Shown here piece after piece: positions 24,721-34,502 of a stretch of 64,000 nucleotides of DNA. Below the pieces are notes generated by a model. That model was not told where the DNA came from and made no database searches. It saw only the letters and a program-made list of their open reading frames with translations. The stretch lies in contig NZ_SOCP01000005.1 of NCBI RefSeq assembly GCF_004364325.1, positions 372,001-436,000 of the forward strand, written 5' to 3'. The first letter of the stretch is position 1, and each line of letters begins with the position of its first letter. This DNA is from Actinophytocola oryzae (lineage in GTDB: Bacteria; Actinomycetota; Actinomycetes; Mycobacteriales; Pseudonocardiaceae). Both the position numbers and the translations under genes were made by a program.

Positions 24721-25946
24721 TGGCGGGGTAGCGGCAGGCCGTCCGCCGCGTCCGCGGCTTCCACCTCGGCCCTTGTCACGCCCAGCACGAACAGCACCAC
24801 ATCCAGGTACGGGTGCGACAGCGCCGTGTCCGCCACCTCGCGCAGTGCCGGCTTCGCGTTGAACGCCACGCCCAGGCCCGCCGTGCTGAGCATGTCTATG
24901 TCGTTCGCGCCGTCGCCTATCGCCACGCACTGGGACAGCGGGATGTCGAACTGGTCTGCGAACCGGCGCAGCGCCGTAGCCTTGCCTGCCCGATCGACGA
25001 CCTCACCTGTCACCCTGCCCGTCAGCTTGCCGTCTTCGACTTCCAGGTCGTTGGCCACGTGGAAGTCCAGGCCAAGGTCCTCCGCCAGGCGCTCGATGAT
25101 CGGTGTGAACCCGCCCGACACCACGCCGCAGCGGAAACCTATGCGCTTGAGGGTGCGGATGGTCGTCCTGGCGCCGGGAGTCAGGGTCAGGGAGTCGGCC
25201 ACCTCGTCCAGCGCCGACACCGGGAGACCCGCCAGGCACGCCACTCGACGTTCCAGCGACGCCGTGAAGTCCAGTTCGCCCCGCATCGCGGCCTCGGTGA
25301 TCTCGCGGACCTCGGCCTCGCAGCCTGCGTGGGCCGCCAGCATCTCGATGACCTCGCCCTGGATCAGCGTCGAGTCGACGTCGAACACGACCAGGCGCTT
25401 GGCCCGGCGCGTCAGGCCCTCGCGTTCCACGGCCACGTCAAGGTCGACGCGGGCGGACACGTCGGCCAGGGCCGAGCGCAGCTGCGCGTCCGACTCCGGC
25501 GTGTCCTGCGCCACCGACACCCGCAGCTCGAGACCCGTCACCGGGTAGTCGGCCACCCTGCGGATGGCGTCGATGTTGACGTCCAACGCGGCCAGGCGGC
25601 GGGCCACCTCCGCGAACGCCCGCGCCGGCATCGGGCGGCCCAGGACCACCAGCACGTGGCTGGAGCCAACCCGGGCCGGGGTCTGCGGGTCCACGTCCAT
25701 CTCGACCGTGACGTGCATGGTCACGGTCGCCATCGCCTGCTCGACCGCCTCCTGCAGGCCCTCCGGGTCGTGGTCGGTGCTGACCAGGACCCCGAGCACC
25801 AGCTGTCCCCTGATGGTGACCTGCTCGACGTCGAGGATCTCGACACCGTGCCTGGTCAGCACCGCGAACAGGACGGACGAGACACCCGGTTTGTCCGGCC
25901 CAGTGACGGTGACGAGGACCGGCGTGCTGGTCGGTTGGGGTGACAC
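24717..25946 (-). CDS. serB: Phosphoserine phosphatase with two ACT domains
   Basis: The 409-residue enzyme dephosphorylates phosphoserine in serine synthesis. Residues 1-170 hold two ACT-like regulatory domains (LVTVTGPDKPGVSSVLFAVL, then VLVVLGRPMPARAFAEVARR). The HAD domain follows: VVFDVDSTLIQGEVIE (nucleophile DxD), SGGFTPIIERLAEDLGL and AIGDGANDIDML. Actinobacterial SerB2 proteins have this layout and are feedback-controlled by serine. It starts at GTG 25946, six bases after ctaD. Confidence 0.95.
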   Translation of the reverse strand: MSPQPTSTPVLVTVTGPDKPGVSSVLFAVLTRHGVEILDVEQVTIRGQLVLGVLVSTDHDPEGLQEAVEQAMATVTMHVTVEMDVDPQTPARVGSSHVLVVLGRPMPARAFAEVARRLAALDVNIDAIRRVADYPVTGLELRVSVAQDTPESDAQLRSALADVSARVDLDVAVEREGLTRRAKRLVVFDVDSTLIQGEVIEMLAAHAGCEAEVREITEAAMRGELDFTASLERRVACLAGLPVSALDEVADSLTLTPGARTTIRTLKRIGFRCGVVSGGFTPIIERLAEDLGLDFHVANDLEVEDGKLTGRVTGEVVDRAGKATALRRFADQFDIPLSQCVAIGDGANDIDMLSTAGLGVAFNAKPALREVADTALSHPYLDVVLFVLGVTRAEVEAADAADGLPLPRQ

Positions 25947-25952
25947 GGTCAG

Positions 25953-27722
25953 TCAGTCGTTGTTCTTGACGTCGTCTTCGCCCATGGCCTCGGAGAGTTT
26001 CTCCGACGGCGCGGGGGGCGTGTGCCCTCGGTGCTTGGCGCTGAACGGGCCGATGTACTTGTCGCGGTGCGCATCGTCGATCGCGTGCGGGTAGTGCAGG
26101 TCGAACGCGGGGCGCTCGGACCGGATGCGCGGCAGCTCGAGGAAGTTGTGCCTCGGCGGCGGGGTCGTGGTCGCCCACTCCAGCGAGTTGCCGTAGCCCC
26201 ACGGGTCGTCCGCGGTGGTGATCTCGCCGTAGCGGTAGCTCTTGAACACGTTCCAGATGAACGGCAGGGTCGAGGCGCCGAGGATGTAGGCCCCGATCGT
26301 GGAGATCGTGTTCAGGGTGGTGAACCCGTCCGACGCCAGGTAGTCGGCGTAGCGGCGCGGCATGCCCTCGTTGCCCAGCCAGTGCTGGACGAGGAACGTG
26401 CCGTGGAAGCCGATGAACGTGGTCCAGAAGTGCAGCTTGCCGAGTCGCTCGTCGAGGAACCGGCCGGTGATCTTCGGGAACCAGAAGTAGATGCCCGCGA
26501 ACGTCGCGAACGCGATCGTGCCGTAGAGCACGTAGTGGAAGTGCGCGACGACGAAGTACGTGTCCGACACGTGGAAGTCGATGGCGGGCGCGGCCAGCAG
26601 GATGCCCGTCAGGCCGCCGAAGAGGAACGTGACCAGGAAGCCGACGCTGAACAGCATCGGGGTCTCGAAGGTCAGCGAACCCTTCCACATCGTGCCGATC
26701 CAGTTGAAGAACTTCACCCCGGTCGGGACCGCGATGAGGAACGTCATGAAGGAGAAGAACGGCAGCAGCACGGCGCCGGTCGCGTACATGTGGTGCGCCC
26801 AGACGGCCACGGACAGCGCCGCGATGCCCAGCGTCGCGTAGACCAGGCCGCGGTAGCCGAACAGCGGCTTGCGGCTGAAGACCGGGAAGATCTCGGACAC
26901 GATGCCGAAGAACGGTAGCGCGACGATATAGACCTCTGGATGGCCGAAGAACCAGAAGAGGTGTTGCCAGAGGATCACGCCGCCGTTGGCCGGGTCGAAC
27001 ACGTGCGCGCCGAACTGTCGGTCCGCCAGCAGGCCGAACAGGGCCGCGGTCAGGATCGGGAACGCGATCAGGATCAGGATCGACGTGATGAAGATGTTCC
27101 AGGTGAAGATCGGCATCCGGAACATCGTCATGCCGGGGGCACGCAGGCAGATGACGGTGGTGAGCATGTTGACGCCACCGAGAATGGTGCCGAGACCCGA
27201 GAGGATCAGGCCGACGATCCACAGGTCACCGCCGACACCGGGCGAGTGAATCTTGTCCGACAGCGGCGTGTACGCGAACCAGCCGAAGTCTGCGGCGCCA
27301 CCCGGGGTGAGGAACCCCGACAGGACGATGAGCCCACCGAAGAGGAACAGCCAGTAACTGAAGGCGTTCAGTCGGGGGAATGCCACGTCCGGGGCGCCGA
27401 TCTGGATCGGCAGCACGAAGTTCGCGAAGCCGAAGAGGATCGGTGTCGCGTACAGCAGCAGCATGATCGTGCCGTGCATGGTGAACAGCTGGTTGTACTG
27501 CTCCTGGGACAGGAACTGCTGCCCGGGGAACGCCAGCTCGGAGCGGATGAGCATCGCCATCGCGCCACCGACCATGAAGAAGGCGAACGCCGTGACCAGG
27601 TACATCACGCCGATCTTCTTCGGGTCGGTCTCCCGGAACAGCTGCAGCAGGTATGAACCCTTGGCAGCCGGACGCGCCGGGTAGGGCCGCGTGGCGATCG
27701 GCTTCGGGGCTACTGCCGTCAC
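25953..27722 (-). CDS. ctaD: Cytochrome c oxidase subunit I
   Basis: The 589-residue protein is the catalytic haem-copper subunit of the aa3 oxidase. Twelve transmembrane spans carry the ligands: His in MHGTIMLLLYATP (haem a), WFFGHPEVYIVALP (CuB His-Tyr pair), HHMYATG (CuB) and VAHFHYVLYG (haem a/a3). The GTG start at 27722 lies six bases after GGAGG. The C-terminal tail after the last span is charged (SEKLSEAMGEDDVKNND). ctaD followed by serB is also the mycobacterial order. Confidence 0.97.
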   Translation of the reverse strand: MTAVAPKPIATRPYPARPAAKGSYLLQLFRETDPKKIGVMYLVTAFAFFMVGGAMAMLIRSELAFPGQQFLSQEQYNQLFTMHGTIMLLLYATPILFGFANFVLPIQIGAPDVAFPRLNAFSYWLFLFGGLIVLSGFLTPGGAADFGWFAYTPLSDKIHSPGVGGDLWIVGLILSGLGTILGGVNMLTTVICLRAPGMTMFRMPIFTWNIFITSILILIAFPILTAALFGLLADRQFGAHVFDPANGGVILWQHLFWFFGHPEVYIVALPFFGIVSEIFPVFSRKPLFGYRGLVYATLGIAALSVAVWAHHMYATGAVLLPFFSFMTFLIAVPTGVKFFNWIGTMWKGSLTFETPMLFSVGFLVTFLFGGLTGILLAAPAIDFHVSDTYFVVAHFHYVLYGTIAFATFAGIYFWFPKITGRFLDERLGKLHFWTTFIGFHGTFLVQHWLGNEGMPRRYADYLASDGFTTLNTISTIGAYILGASTLPFIWNVFKSYRYGEITTADDPWGYGNSLEWATTTPPPRHNFLELPRIRSERPAFDLHYPHAIDDAHRDKYIGPFSAKHRGHTPPAPSEKLSEAMGEDDVKNND

Positions 27723-27839
27723 TCCATGCCTCCTGCGGGTCTACAAGATTCGCAGCGATCGTAGCCCTCGCGGAATGGGCGGGCACGCCTGGGCTTGCCT
27801 GGCGAAACGGGGCGCGCCGCTGGTCGGGCGGGTGCCACG

Positions 27840-28673
27840 ATGATGATCGTGTCACCCACCCGTGCGGCCGTGACGGCCGCCACGTCACTCGGCGTCGTCT
27901 GCGACGATCCGGTGGTGCTGCACGACGGCTCCAATGTCGTCGTCCACCTGCGGCCGGCACCCGTCGTGGCCAGGGTCGCGACGCTGACGGCGAGCATCAG
28001 GCCCGGCATCGGGTCGTGGTTCCGCCGGGACGCGCTCGTGGCCCGTCACCTGGCGTCCCGAGGGGTTCTCGCGACCACGCCGATCGAGCCCGCGGTCCAC
28101 GTCGACGGGTACACGGTCGGGCTGTGGCGGTACGAAACGCACGATCCGTCCCATGTGATCTCCCCTGGCGAGGTGGCCACGCGGCTGTACGACCTGCACG
28201 TCGCGCTGGCGGACCTGGACGCCGCCCTGCCCCGGCTCTCCCCCTTCTCGGACCTGCGCCACGCGTTTCGGCTGGTCGAGGGGGTGCTGCCGGCGGCGGA
28301 GACGTTGCGGACGGAGGCCGGGCGACTGGAAGAGACACTGTCGCGGTTCCCGACTCGGCCACTGCACGGGGACGCGCATCCGGGAAACCTGCTGGCCACG
28401 CCGTCAGGGCTGATGTGGAACGACTTCGAGGACACGTGGCTCGGGCCGCTGGGGTGGGACCTGTCCTGCCTGGCGACGTCGGGCCGGGTGGACGGCGCCG
28501 CGGCCGTGGCGGCCTACCCGGGTTCGGTGCCCGCCGAGGAGTTGGACGCGTGCGTCGAGCTGCGGACGTTGTTCGGTGTCGTGTGGCGGTTCGTCATGGC
28601 GACCCGCTTCCCCGCACGGCGTGCCGAGGCGGACGAGCACCTGTCACGCTGGCTCGCGGACCGTGTGACCTGA
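27840..28673 (+). CDS. Aminoglycoside phosphotransferase-family (APH) protein
   Basis: The 277-residue protein has the APH kinase fold: Brenner loop PLHGDAHPGNLL and the metal-binding WNDFEDTWLGP (in place of the usual DxD/E). The N-terminal lobe is short. Family members phosphorylate antibiotics, choline, or other small hydroxyl compounds; nothing here points to one substrate. It starts at ATG 27840 or the following ATG 27843, and is divergent from ctaD. Confidence 0.8.
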   Translation: MMIVSPTRAAVTAATSLGVVCDDPVVLHDGSNVVVHLRPAPVVARVATLTASIRPGIGSWFRRDALVARHLASRGVLATTPIEPAVHVDGYTVGLWRYETHDPSHVISPGEVATRLYDLHVALADLDAALPRLSPFSDLRHAFRLVEGVLPAAETLRTEAGRLEETLSRFPTRPLHGDAHPGNLLATPSGLMWNDFEDTWLGPLGWDLSCLATSGRVDGAAAVAAYPGSVPAEELDACVELRTLFGVVWRFVMATRFPARRAEADEHLSRWLADRVT

Positions 28674-28681
28674 CCCACAGC

Positions 28682-29476
28682 TCAGTCGTGGATGACTGAC
28701 CGGTAGGCCGCGATCGTGTCCCGCAGGATCTCCTCGCCAGGGCGCTCCCACAGTTCCGCGTTGAAGACCTCGACCTCGATCGGGCGGTCGTAGCCCGTGG
28801 CGAGGACGGCGTCGACCAGCGGGGCGAAGTCGACGTGTCCGGCACCGGGCAGGCCCCTGCCCACCAGGACGTCCGCGGGCAGGGGGATCACCCAGTCCGC
28901 CAGCTGGAACGACGCGATTCGCGGGCCGGCCAGCGGGATCAGCTCCAGCACCCGCTCGTCCCACCACACGTGGTAGGTGTCCAGCGTGATACCCACGGCT
29001 TCCGGGGGGAACGGCTCGCACAGCGCCAGCGCCCCGGCCAGGGTCGACACCACGCTGCGGTCCGCGCAGAACATCGGGTGCATCGGCTCGACGGCCAGCG
29101 TCACGCCCAGGTCCAGCGCGTGGGGCGCCAACGCCCCGAGGCCGGACGCCACCCTGGCGCGGGCGTCGGCCAGCGGGCGGTCGAACAAGCCGCCGCAGAC
29201 GAGCACCAGCGCGGGGGCGCCGAGGGCAGCCGCCTCGTCCAACGCCCTGCGGTTGTCGTCGAGCCAGTCGGGGGCGCCGAAGAAGCCTCCCCGGCACAGT
29301 GAGCTGACGGACAGGCCCGCGTCCTGTACCAGCGCGACCGACCGCTCCAGCCCGTACTCCGCCACGGGCTCGCGCCACAGGCCGACATGCCGCACACCCG
29401 CCGCCGCGCAGCCCTTGACCACGTCGACCAACGGCCAGTACTTCGCCGTCGCCTGGTTGAACGAGAACTCTGTCAC
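28682..29476 (-). CDS. Sugar phosphate isomerase/epimerase (xylose isomerase-like TIM barrel)
   Basis: The 264-residue TIM-barrel protein shows metal-site residues along the barrel: LAVEPMHP (Glu), GITLDTYHVWWD (Asp, His), RIASFQLADW and EVEVFNAELW (terminal Glu). These are typical of the AP endonuclease 2/xylose isomerase superfamily that epimerises keto sugars or inosose. GTG 29476 overlaps the DUF993 stop by four bases, making it the last gene of the LacI-linked operon. Confidence 0.87.
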   Translation of the reverse strand: MTEFSFNQATAKYWPLVDVVKGCAAAGVRHVGLWREPVAEYGLERSVALVQDAGLSVSSLCRGGFFGAPDWLDDNRRALDEAAALGAPALVLVCGGLFDRPLADARARVASGLGALAPHALDLGVTLAVEPMHPMFCADRSVVSTLAGALALCEPFPPEAVGITLDTYHVWWDERVLELIPLAGPRIASFQLADWVIPLPADVLVGRGLPGAGHVDFAPLVDAVLATGYDRPIEVEVFNAELWERPGEEILRDTIAAYRSVIHD

Positions 29477-30618
29477 TGGGGAACTCCCGCCACCGCGAAG
29501 AAGGACCGCGCCCGTGCGGCGGCCAGGTCGGCGTGCGGCAGCAGTCCGGCCTCGTCGGCCAGCACCAGCAGCCGGGCCAGGTGCGTCACCGAACGACCCG
29601 ACTGCAGGCCACCCACCATCGTGAAGTGCTGCTGGTGGCCGGAAAGCCACGACAGGAACACGATCCCGGTCTTGTAGTACTGCGTCGGGGCGCCGAAGAG
29701 GTGGCGTGCCAGGGGCACCGTGGGGTCGAGCAGCGCGTGGAAGCCGTCGGCCGAGCCCTTGTCCAGCTCAGCCAGCGCGGGACCCACGACCGGCGCGATA
29801 GCCGCGAACACCCCCAGCAGCGCGTCGGAGTACCCGTGCTCGTCGCCCGCGATCAGGTCGGGGTAGTTGAAGTCGTCGCCGGTGTACATGCGCACGCCGT
29901 CGGGCAGCCTGCGGCGGAACAGGATCTCGAAGTCCGCGTCCAGCAACGACATCTTGATGCCGTCCACCTTGGACGAGTGGTCCTTCAGCAGGCCGAGCAC
30001 GACGTCCGTGGCCACCGACAGGTCCATCGAGCCCCAGTAGCCCGCGAGCGCGGGGTCGAACACGGGGCCCAGCCAGTGCAGCAGCACCGGTGAGTCCACC
30101 TCGGACAGTAGCGCCGAGTACACCGTCAGGTACTCGTCCGGGGTCGATGCCACCGCGGCCAGCTGCCTGCTGCACATGATCACCGGCACCGCACCTGCCT
30201 CGACCACGTCGGCGAGCTGTTCCCGGTAGGCGTCGAGGACCTTCTCCAACGAGGCAGGGCCGTCGAGCTGGTCCGTCGCCACCCCGGCGACGATGCGCCC
30301 ACCGACCGAACGGGCCTCGCCGGCACTGCGTCTGACCAACTCCCGCACCGCCGGGTAGTCCAGGCCCATGCCGCGTTGCGCGGTGTCCATGGCCTCGGCG
30401 ACACCGAGCCCGTTGCGCCACAGGTGGTGCCGGAACGCCAGCGTCGCGTCCCAGTCGAGCGCGGCGGGCGCCCCCGGCACGTTCTCCGCCAACGGATCGG
30501 CGACCACGTGTGCGGCGGCGTAGGCGATCCGGCTGGTGGCGGGCGTGGCGCCGGCACCGACGACGGCTCCGCCACGCAGCTCGTGGCGCTCCCCACCAGG
30601 AAGCACGATGTGACTCAC
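29473..30618 (-). CDS. DUF993 family protein, aldolase-like
   Basis: The 381-residue protein matches DUF993, related to dihydrodipicolinate synthase-type class I aldolases. A candidate Schiff-base lysine lies in SSKVDGIKMSLLDAD, within the strand where the superfamily places it. Other conserved-looking segments are LHWLGPVFDPALAGYWGS and YTGDDFNYPDLIAGDE. It starts at GTG 30618, overlapping the Gfo/Idh gene by four bases. The context (dehydrogenase upstream, epimerase downstream) suggests carbon-carbon cleavage of an oxidised sugar; this is inference. Confidence 0.82.
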   Translation of the reverse strand: MSHIVLPGGERHELRGGAVVGAGATPATSRIAYAAAHVVADPLAENVPGAPAALDWDATLAFRHHLWRNGLGVAEAMDTAQRGMGLDYPAVRELVRRSAGEARSVGGRIVAGVATDQLDGPASLEKVLDAYREQLADVVEAGAVPVIMCSRQLAAVASTPDEYLTVYSALLSEVDSPVLLHWLGPVFDPALAGYWGSMDLSVATDVVLGLLKDHSSKVDGIKMSLLDADFEILFRRRLPDGVRMYTGDDFNYPDLIAGDEHGYSDALLGVFAAIAPVVGPALAELDKGSADGFHALLDPTVPLARHLFGAPTQYYKTGIVFLSWLSGHQQHFTMVGGLQSGRSVTHLARLLVLADEAGLLPHADLAAARARSFFAVAGVPQ

Positions 30619-31763
30619 GACAGCTCCGGAATCTCGATTCGCCTGCCCTCACGCGCGGCCTGGATGCCCAGCTCGGCCAGCTGCACACCCCGTGCGGCGG
30701 CGGCGAAGTCCCACGGGAACGGCTCGTCCGCGTAGACGTGGCGCAGGAAACCCTCCCACTGCACGCGGAAACCGTTGTCGAAGTGCATGTTGTCCGGAAC
30801 TTCCGACCAGTCGCCGCGGCCGTCGCCGCCCGCGGGGGTGTCCGGGTCCCACACCGCCATCGGCATGGCGGCCCTCGACTGGGCACGGCAGCGCCGCAGG
30901 CCCGCGACCGCCGAGCCGAGCGTGCCGTCCACCTGGAACTCGACCAGCTCGTCGCGGAACACCCTGACGCACCAGGACGAGTTGAACTGCGCGATCGTGC
31001 CGCCGTCCAGCTCGAAGATCGCGTACGCCGCGTCGTCGGCCGTCGCCGTGTACTCCTCGCCGTTCTCGTCCCAGCGCTTCGGGATGTGCGTGCGCAGCGT
31101 GGCCTGCACGGCACGGACCGGCCCGAACATGTGCTCCAGCACGTAGTGCCAGTGCGGGAACATGTCCAGCGCGACGCCGCCGCCATCCTCGGCGCGGTAG
31201 TTCCACGACGGCCGCTGCGCGCGCTGCCAGTCACCCTCGAACACCCAGTAGCCGAACTCGGCGCGCACGGACAGGACCCGGCCGAAGAAGCCGCTGTCGA
31301 CCAACCGCTTCAGCTTCCGCAGCCCCGGCAGGAAGATCTTGTCCGCCACGACCCCGTTGCGCACCCCTGCCGAGGCGGCCGCACGCGTCAGGTCGAGCGC
31401 GCCGGCGAGGTCCATGGCAAGCGGTTTCTCGGTGTAGATGTGCTTGCCCGCGTCGATCGCCGCCTTGATCGCCTTCTCGCGCCGCTGCGTGGTGAGCGCG
31501 TCGAAGTAGATGTCCACGTCGTCGCGGGCCAGTGCGGCGTGCAGGTCCGTCGTCCAGTCGGACAGACCGTGCCGCTGGGCGATCTCGGCGAGCTTGCGCT
31601 CGTTGCGGCCGACCAGCACCGGCTCCGGCCACAGCACCGTGCCGTCGGACAGCCGGAGGCCGCCGTCGTCGCGGATGGCCAGGATCGAGCGGACCAGGTG
31701 CTGTCGGTAGCCCATGCGTCCGGTCACGCCGTTGAGCACGATGCCGATCGACCTACGGGACAT
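30615..31763 (-). CDS. Gfo/Idh/MocA family oxidoreductase
   Basis: The 382-residue NAD(P)-dependent sugar oxidoreductase has an N-terminal Rossmann part (IGIVLNGVTGRMGYRQHLV) and the family motif YTEKPLAMDLAGA, where EKP contains the catalytic-site lysine. The second domain includes ALDMFPHWHYVLEHMFGPV, with the histidine expected in GGG-x(5)-H-like positions. ATG 31763 follows AGGAGA by five bases. It begins the catabolic half of the operon after the transporter genes. Confidence 0.9.
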   Translation of the reverse strand: MSRRSIGIVLNGVTGRMGYRQHLVRSILAIRDDGGLRLSDGTVLWPEPVLVGRNERKLAEIAQRHGLSDWTTDLHAALARDDVDIYFDALTTQRREKAIKAAIDAGKHIYTEKPLAMDLAGALDLTRAAASAGVRNGVVADKIFLPGLRKLKRLVDSGFFGRVLSVRAEFGYWVFEGDWQRAQRPSWNYRAEDGGGVALDMFPHWHYVLEHMFGPVRAVQATLRTHIPKRWDENGEEYTATADDAAYAIFELDGGTIAQFNSSWCVRVFRDELVEFQVDGTLGSAVAGLRRCRAQSRAAMPMAVWDPDTPAGGDGRGDWSEVPDNMHFDNGFRVQWEGFLRHVYADEPFPWDFAAAARGVQLAELGIQAAREGRRIEIPELS

Positions 31764-31775
31764 GTGGTTCTCCTA

Positions 31776-32561
31776 TTAGTGAGACTCGTGTGCGCCGAGC
31801 AGTTCGCGGATCTCACGGGTGAGCGCACCGAACCGGGGGTCCGTCATGACCTGCGCGTACTCCCGTTCCGCCGGCAGCTCGACGGGAAGCGTGCGCATCA
31901 CCCGGCCGGGGCGTGGGCTCATCACCTCCACCCGGGTACCGAGGAACACGGCCTCGGCGATGGAGTGCGTCACGAGCATGATCGTCGTGCCGGTCTCCCG
32001 CCAGATCCGGTTCAGCTCGGCGTTGAGCTGCTCGCGGGTCAGCGCGTCGAGCGCGCCGAACGGCTCGTCCATGAGCAGCACCGGCGGCTCGTGCAACAGC
32101 GCGCGGCACAACGCGACGCGCTGCTGCATGCCGCCGGACAGCTCGTGCGGCAGCGCCTTCTCGAAGCCGGTCAGGCCGACCAGCTCGATCAGCTCGTCGG
32201 CGCGGCGCGCGGCCCTGTCCCGGTCCATCCCGCGCATCTCCGCCTGCAGCAGGATGTTCTTGCGCACGCCCCGCCACTCCAGCAGTGCCGCGCGCTGGAA
32301 CGCGAAGCCGATGTCGCGCTGCGGCCCGGTGACCTCGTCGCCGAACAGGGACACCGTGCCGCTGGTCGGTCGCACCAGGCCGGCCACGGTCTTGAGCAGC
32401 GTGGACTTGCCGCAGCCGGACGGACCGACGATCGAGATGAACTCGCCCGCCGCCACCCGCATGGAGACGTCCTCGATCGCCGTGGTGGTGGACCGCTTCG
32501 AGCGGAACCGCACCGACAGGTCGGCGATGTCGACGGCCGCACCCGTCACGACGTCCGTCAC
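31776..32561 (-). CDS. ABC transporter ATPase, NitT/TauT type
   Basis: The 261-residue ATPase has Walker A GPSGCGKSTLL, Q-loop FAFQRAAL, signature LSGGMQQRVALCRAL, Walker B VLLMDEPFGALDAL and H-loop VTHSIAEAVFL, closest to SsuB/TauB/NrtD. GTG 32561 overlaps the binding-protein stop by four bases; the same frame extends further upstream but without a ribosome site. Confidence 0.93.
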   Translation of the reverse strand: MTDVVTGAAVDIADLSVRFRSKRSTTTAIEDVSMRVAAGEFISIVGPSGCGKSTLLKTVAGLVRPTSGTVSLFGDEVTGPQRDIGFAFQRAALLEWRGVRKNILLQAEMRGMDRDRAARRADELIELVGLTGFEKALPHELSGGMQQRVALCRALLHEPPVLLMDEPFGALDALTREQLNAELNRIWRETGTTIMLVTHSIAEAVFLGTRVEVMSPRPGRVMRTLPVELPAEREYAQVMTDPRFGALTREIRELLGAHESH

Positions 32562-33580
32562 GACCCGTCGCCCTTGGCGAAGCTGCCGTCCCAGTACTTC
32601 GACGGCTCGCCGGGCTCCTTGAGGCTCGAGTACTTCGACATCAGCTCGATCGTGTCCGACCACTGCATGTCGATGTTGACGCCCGGTTCACCGGCGGTGT
32701 TCAGCTGCAGCAGCGGCTCGGCCAACTTGAGCTGTTTCACGAGCACCTCCAGCGGCGGCTCGTTCTCCGCCAGCTCCGCCATGGCCTTCGCGGCGTCCTC
32801 CGGGTGCTTCACGGCCTCCGCCCACGACTTCTGCGTCGCCCGGACGAACTTCCCGACGAGGTCCTTTTGGGACGACATGGTCTCGTCGCTCACCACGATA
32901 CCGGTGCCGAGCATGTTCAGGCCCGAGTCGGCGAACAGCAGGTGGTCGACCTTCTTGCCGGTGCGTGCCTCGATGGTCGGGCCCTGGTCGTGGAAGAAGC
33001 CCATGATCGCGTCGACCTGTCCCTCGGCCAGCTGTGCGATCTTGTTGGCGGCGTCCATGTTCACGACGGTCACGTCGGTCGGCTGCATGTCGTTGGCGGC
33101 CAACAGCGCGGGGAACGTCGCGTACATCGCGTCACCAGGCGTGCCGCCGACCGTCTTGCCCTTCAGGTCCTGAATGGACTTGATGTTCTTGTCCGACAGG
33201 AACTCGATCGACGCCGGGCCCTTCTGCAGGAACACCCCGACGCTCTTCACCGGCATGCCCGTGGTGATCGCGTTGAGCAGCGGCGGCGTGTCGGCCCAGC
33301 CGAACATCGTCTGGCCCTGGGCGACGGACTTGATCGTGGTGCCGGAACCGCTGCCCGGCTCGATCTTCAGGTCGATGCCCTCGTCGGCGTAGAAACCCTT
33401 CTGGACGCCGTAGTAGAACGGCGCGTGCTCGCCGTAGGGCACCCAGTTGAGGGTGAAGGTGACCGTCTCCTTGGGACCGTTGTCCGCGCTGCCGGAGCCG
33501 GCCCCGTCGTTGTCCTGCCCGCTGGGGGCACAGGCGACGAGCAGCGCCGCCGCGGTTAAGCCGGTGAGTAGACGCTTCAT
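32558..33580 (-). CDS. ABC substrate-binding lipoprotein, NMT1/THI5-like
   Basis: The 340-residue protein has a lipobox LVAC at residues 14-17 and a Ser/Gly/Asp linker. The mature domain is of the NMT1/THI5-like kind: VTFTLNWVPYGEHAPFYYGVQKGFYADEGIDLKIEPG, GWADTPPLLNAI and KGKTVGGTPGDAMYATF. Such proteins bind pyrimidines, aliphatic sulfonates, nitrate or, in less studied cases, other small molecules. The operon suggests a sugar-derived compound. ATG 33580 follows AAAGGG. Confidence 0.9.
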   Translation of the reverse strand: MKRLLTGLTAAALLVACAPSGQDNDGAGSGSADNGPKETVTFTLNWVPYGEHAPFYYGVQKGFYADEGIDLKIEPGSGSGTTIKSVAQGQTMFGWADTPPLLNAITTGMPVKSVGVFLQKGPASIEFLSDKNIKSIQDLKGKTVGGTPGDAMYATFPALLAANDMQPTDVTVVNMDAANKIAQLAEGQVDAIMGFFHDQGPTIEARTGKKVDHLLFADSGLNMLGTGIVVSDETMSSQKDLVGKFVRATQKSWAEAVKHPEDAAKAMAELAENEPPLEVLVKQLKLAEPLLQLNTAGEPGVNIDMQWSDTIELMSKYSSLKEPGEPSKYWDGSFAKGDGS

Positions 33581-33592
33581 GGGGTTGCCCTT

Positions 33593-34453
33593 TCAGGAGG
33601 TGGTGAGTGGCGTGGCGGAGCGGCGGCTGGCGTGCCAGGGGATGAGCAACGCCTCCAGCACCTCGACGATCACGAACAGCAGGATGCCGATGAGCGACAT
33701 GAGGATCAGCGCGGCGAAGAGCAGCGGTGCGTCGAGGTTCCCGTTGGCGATCATCAGCTGGTAGCCGAGACCCTCGCTGGCGCCGACGAACTCGCCGACC
33801 ACCGCGCCGACGACGGCGAGCGTCACCGCCACCTTCTCCCCGGCCATGAGGTGCGGCAACGCGTTGGGGAAACGGATCTTGCGGAACGTCTGCCACCGGC
33901 TCGCACCCATCGTGGCGGGCAGCTCGAGCAGTTCGGGGTCGGTCGAGCGCAGGCCGGCCACCCCCGAGACGACCACGGGGAAGAACGCGATGAGCACCGC
34001 CAGGATGATCTTCGGGGCGAGGTCGTTGCCGAACCACACCACGATCAGCGGCGCGATCGCGATCTTCGGGATCACCTGTGCGAACAGCACGATCGGGTAG
34101 AGCGTGCGCTCCAGCGTCCGCGAGTACGCGATCGCGACGGCCGTGGCGAGGCCCAGCACGGACGCCAGCAGGAAGCCGATCACCGTCTCGTAGAGCGTGA
34201 CGTAGGAGTGGTACATCAGCGAGGACCAGTCCTGCGTGACCCGATCCCACACGGCGTCCGGCGCGGGCACGAGGTACGGCGCGACCCAGCCTGCCGCGGT
34301 AACCACCCACCACGCCACGAAGATGAGCCCGAGCAGCAGGGCCGGGCGCCACAACGCGTCGAGCAGGCGCACGGCCCTGGCGCCGAACGTCACGCGCGGC
34401 GCCGGTTCCGGCGCGGGCCGGGCCCGCGCCGGTGCTTCGTTTGAGGTCACCAT
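33593..34453 (-). CDS. ABC transporter permease, NitT/TauT type
   Basis: The permease (286 residues) has about six spans and the EAA loop ELPATMGASRWQTFRKIRFPNALPHLMAG. The N terminus is Pro/Ala-rich and cytosolic. I prefer ATG 34453, eight bases after AGG; a GTG at 34462 adds three residues. It lies 49 bp after the sugar dehydrogenase gene and 12 bp before the binding protein gene. Confidence 0.9.
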   Translation of the reverse strand: MVTSNEAPARARPAPEPAPRVTFGARAVRLLDALWRPALLLGLIFVAWWVVTAAGWVAPYLVPAPDAVWDRVTQDWSSLMYHSYVTLYETVIGFLLASVLGLATAVAIAYSRTLERTLYPIVLFAQVIPKIAIAPLIVVWFGNDLAPKIILAVLIAFFPVVVSGVAGLRSTDPELLELPATMGASRWQTFRKIRFPNALPHLMAGEKVAVTLAVVGAVVGEFVGASEGLGYQLMIANGNLDAPLLFAALILMSLIGILLFVIVEVLEALLIPWHASRRSATPLTTS

Positions 34454-34502
34454 GCTTGACACCTAATCCCGCCACCTTCTCCACGTCGAGCGTGTGTGCA
34501 CG

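Noticed and set aside
30510..33173. Plus-strand open frame of 887 codons over the Gfo/Idh and ABC genes
   Set aside because: It is a shadow of four overlapping, coupled minus-strand genes with clear motifs.
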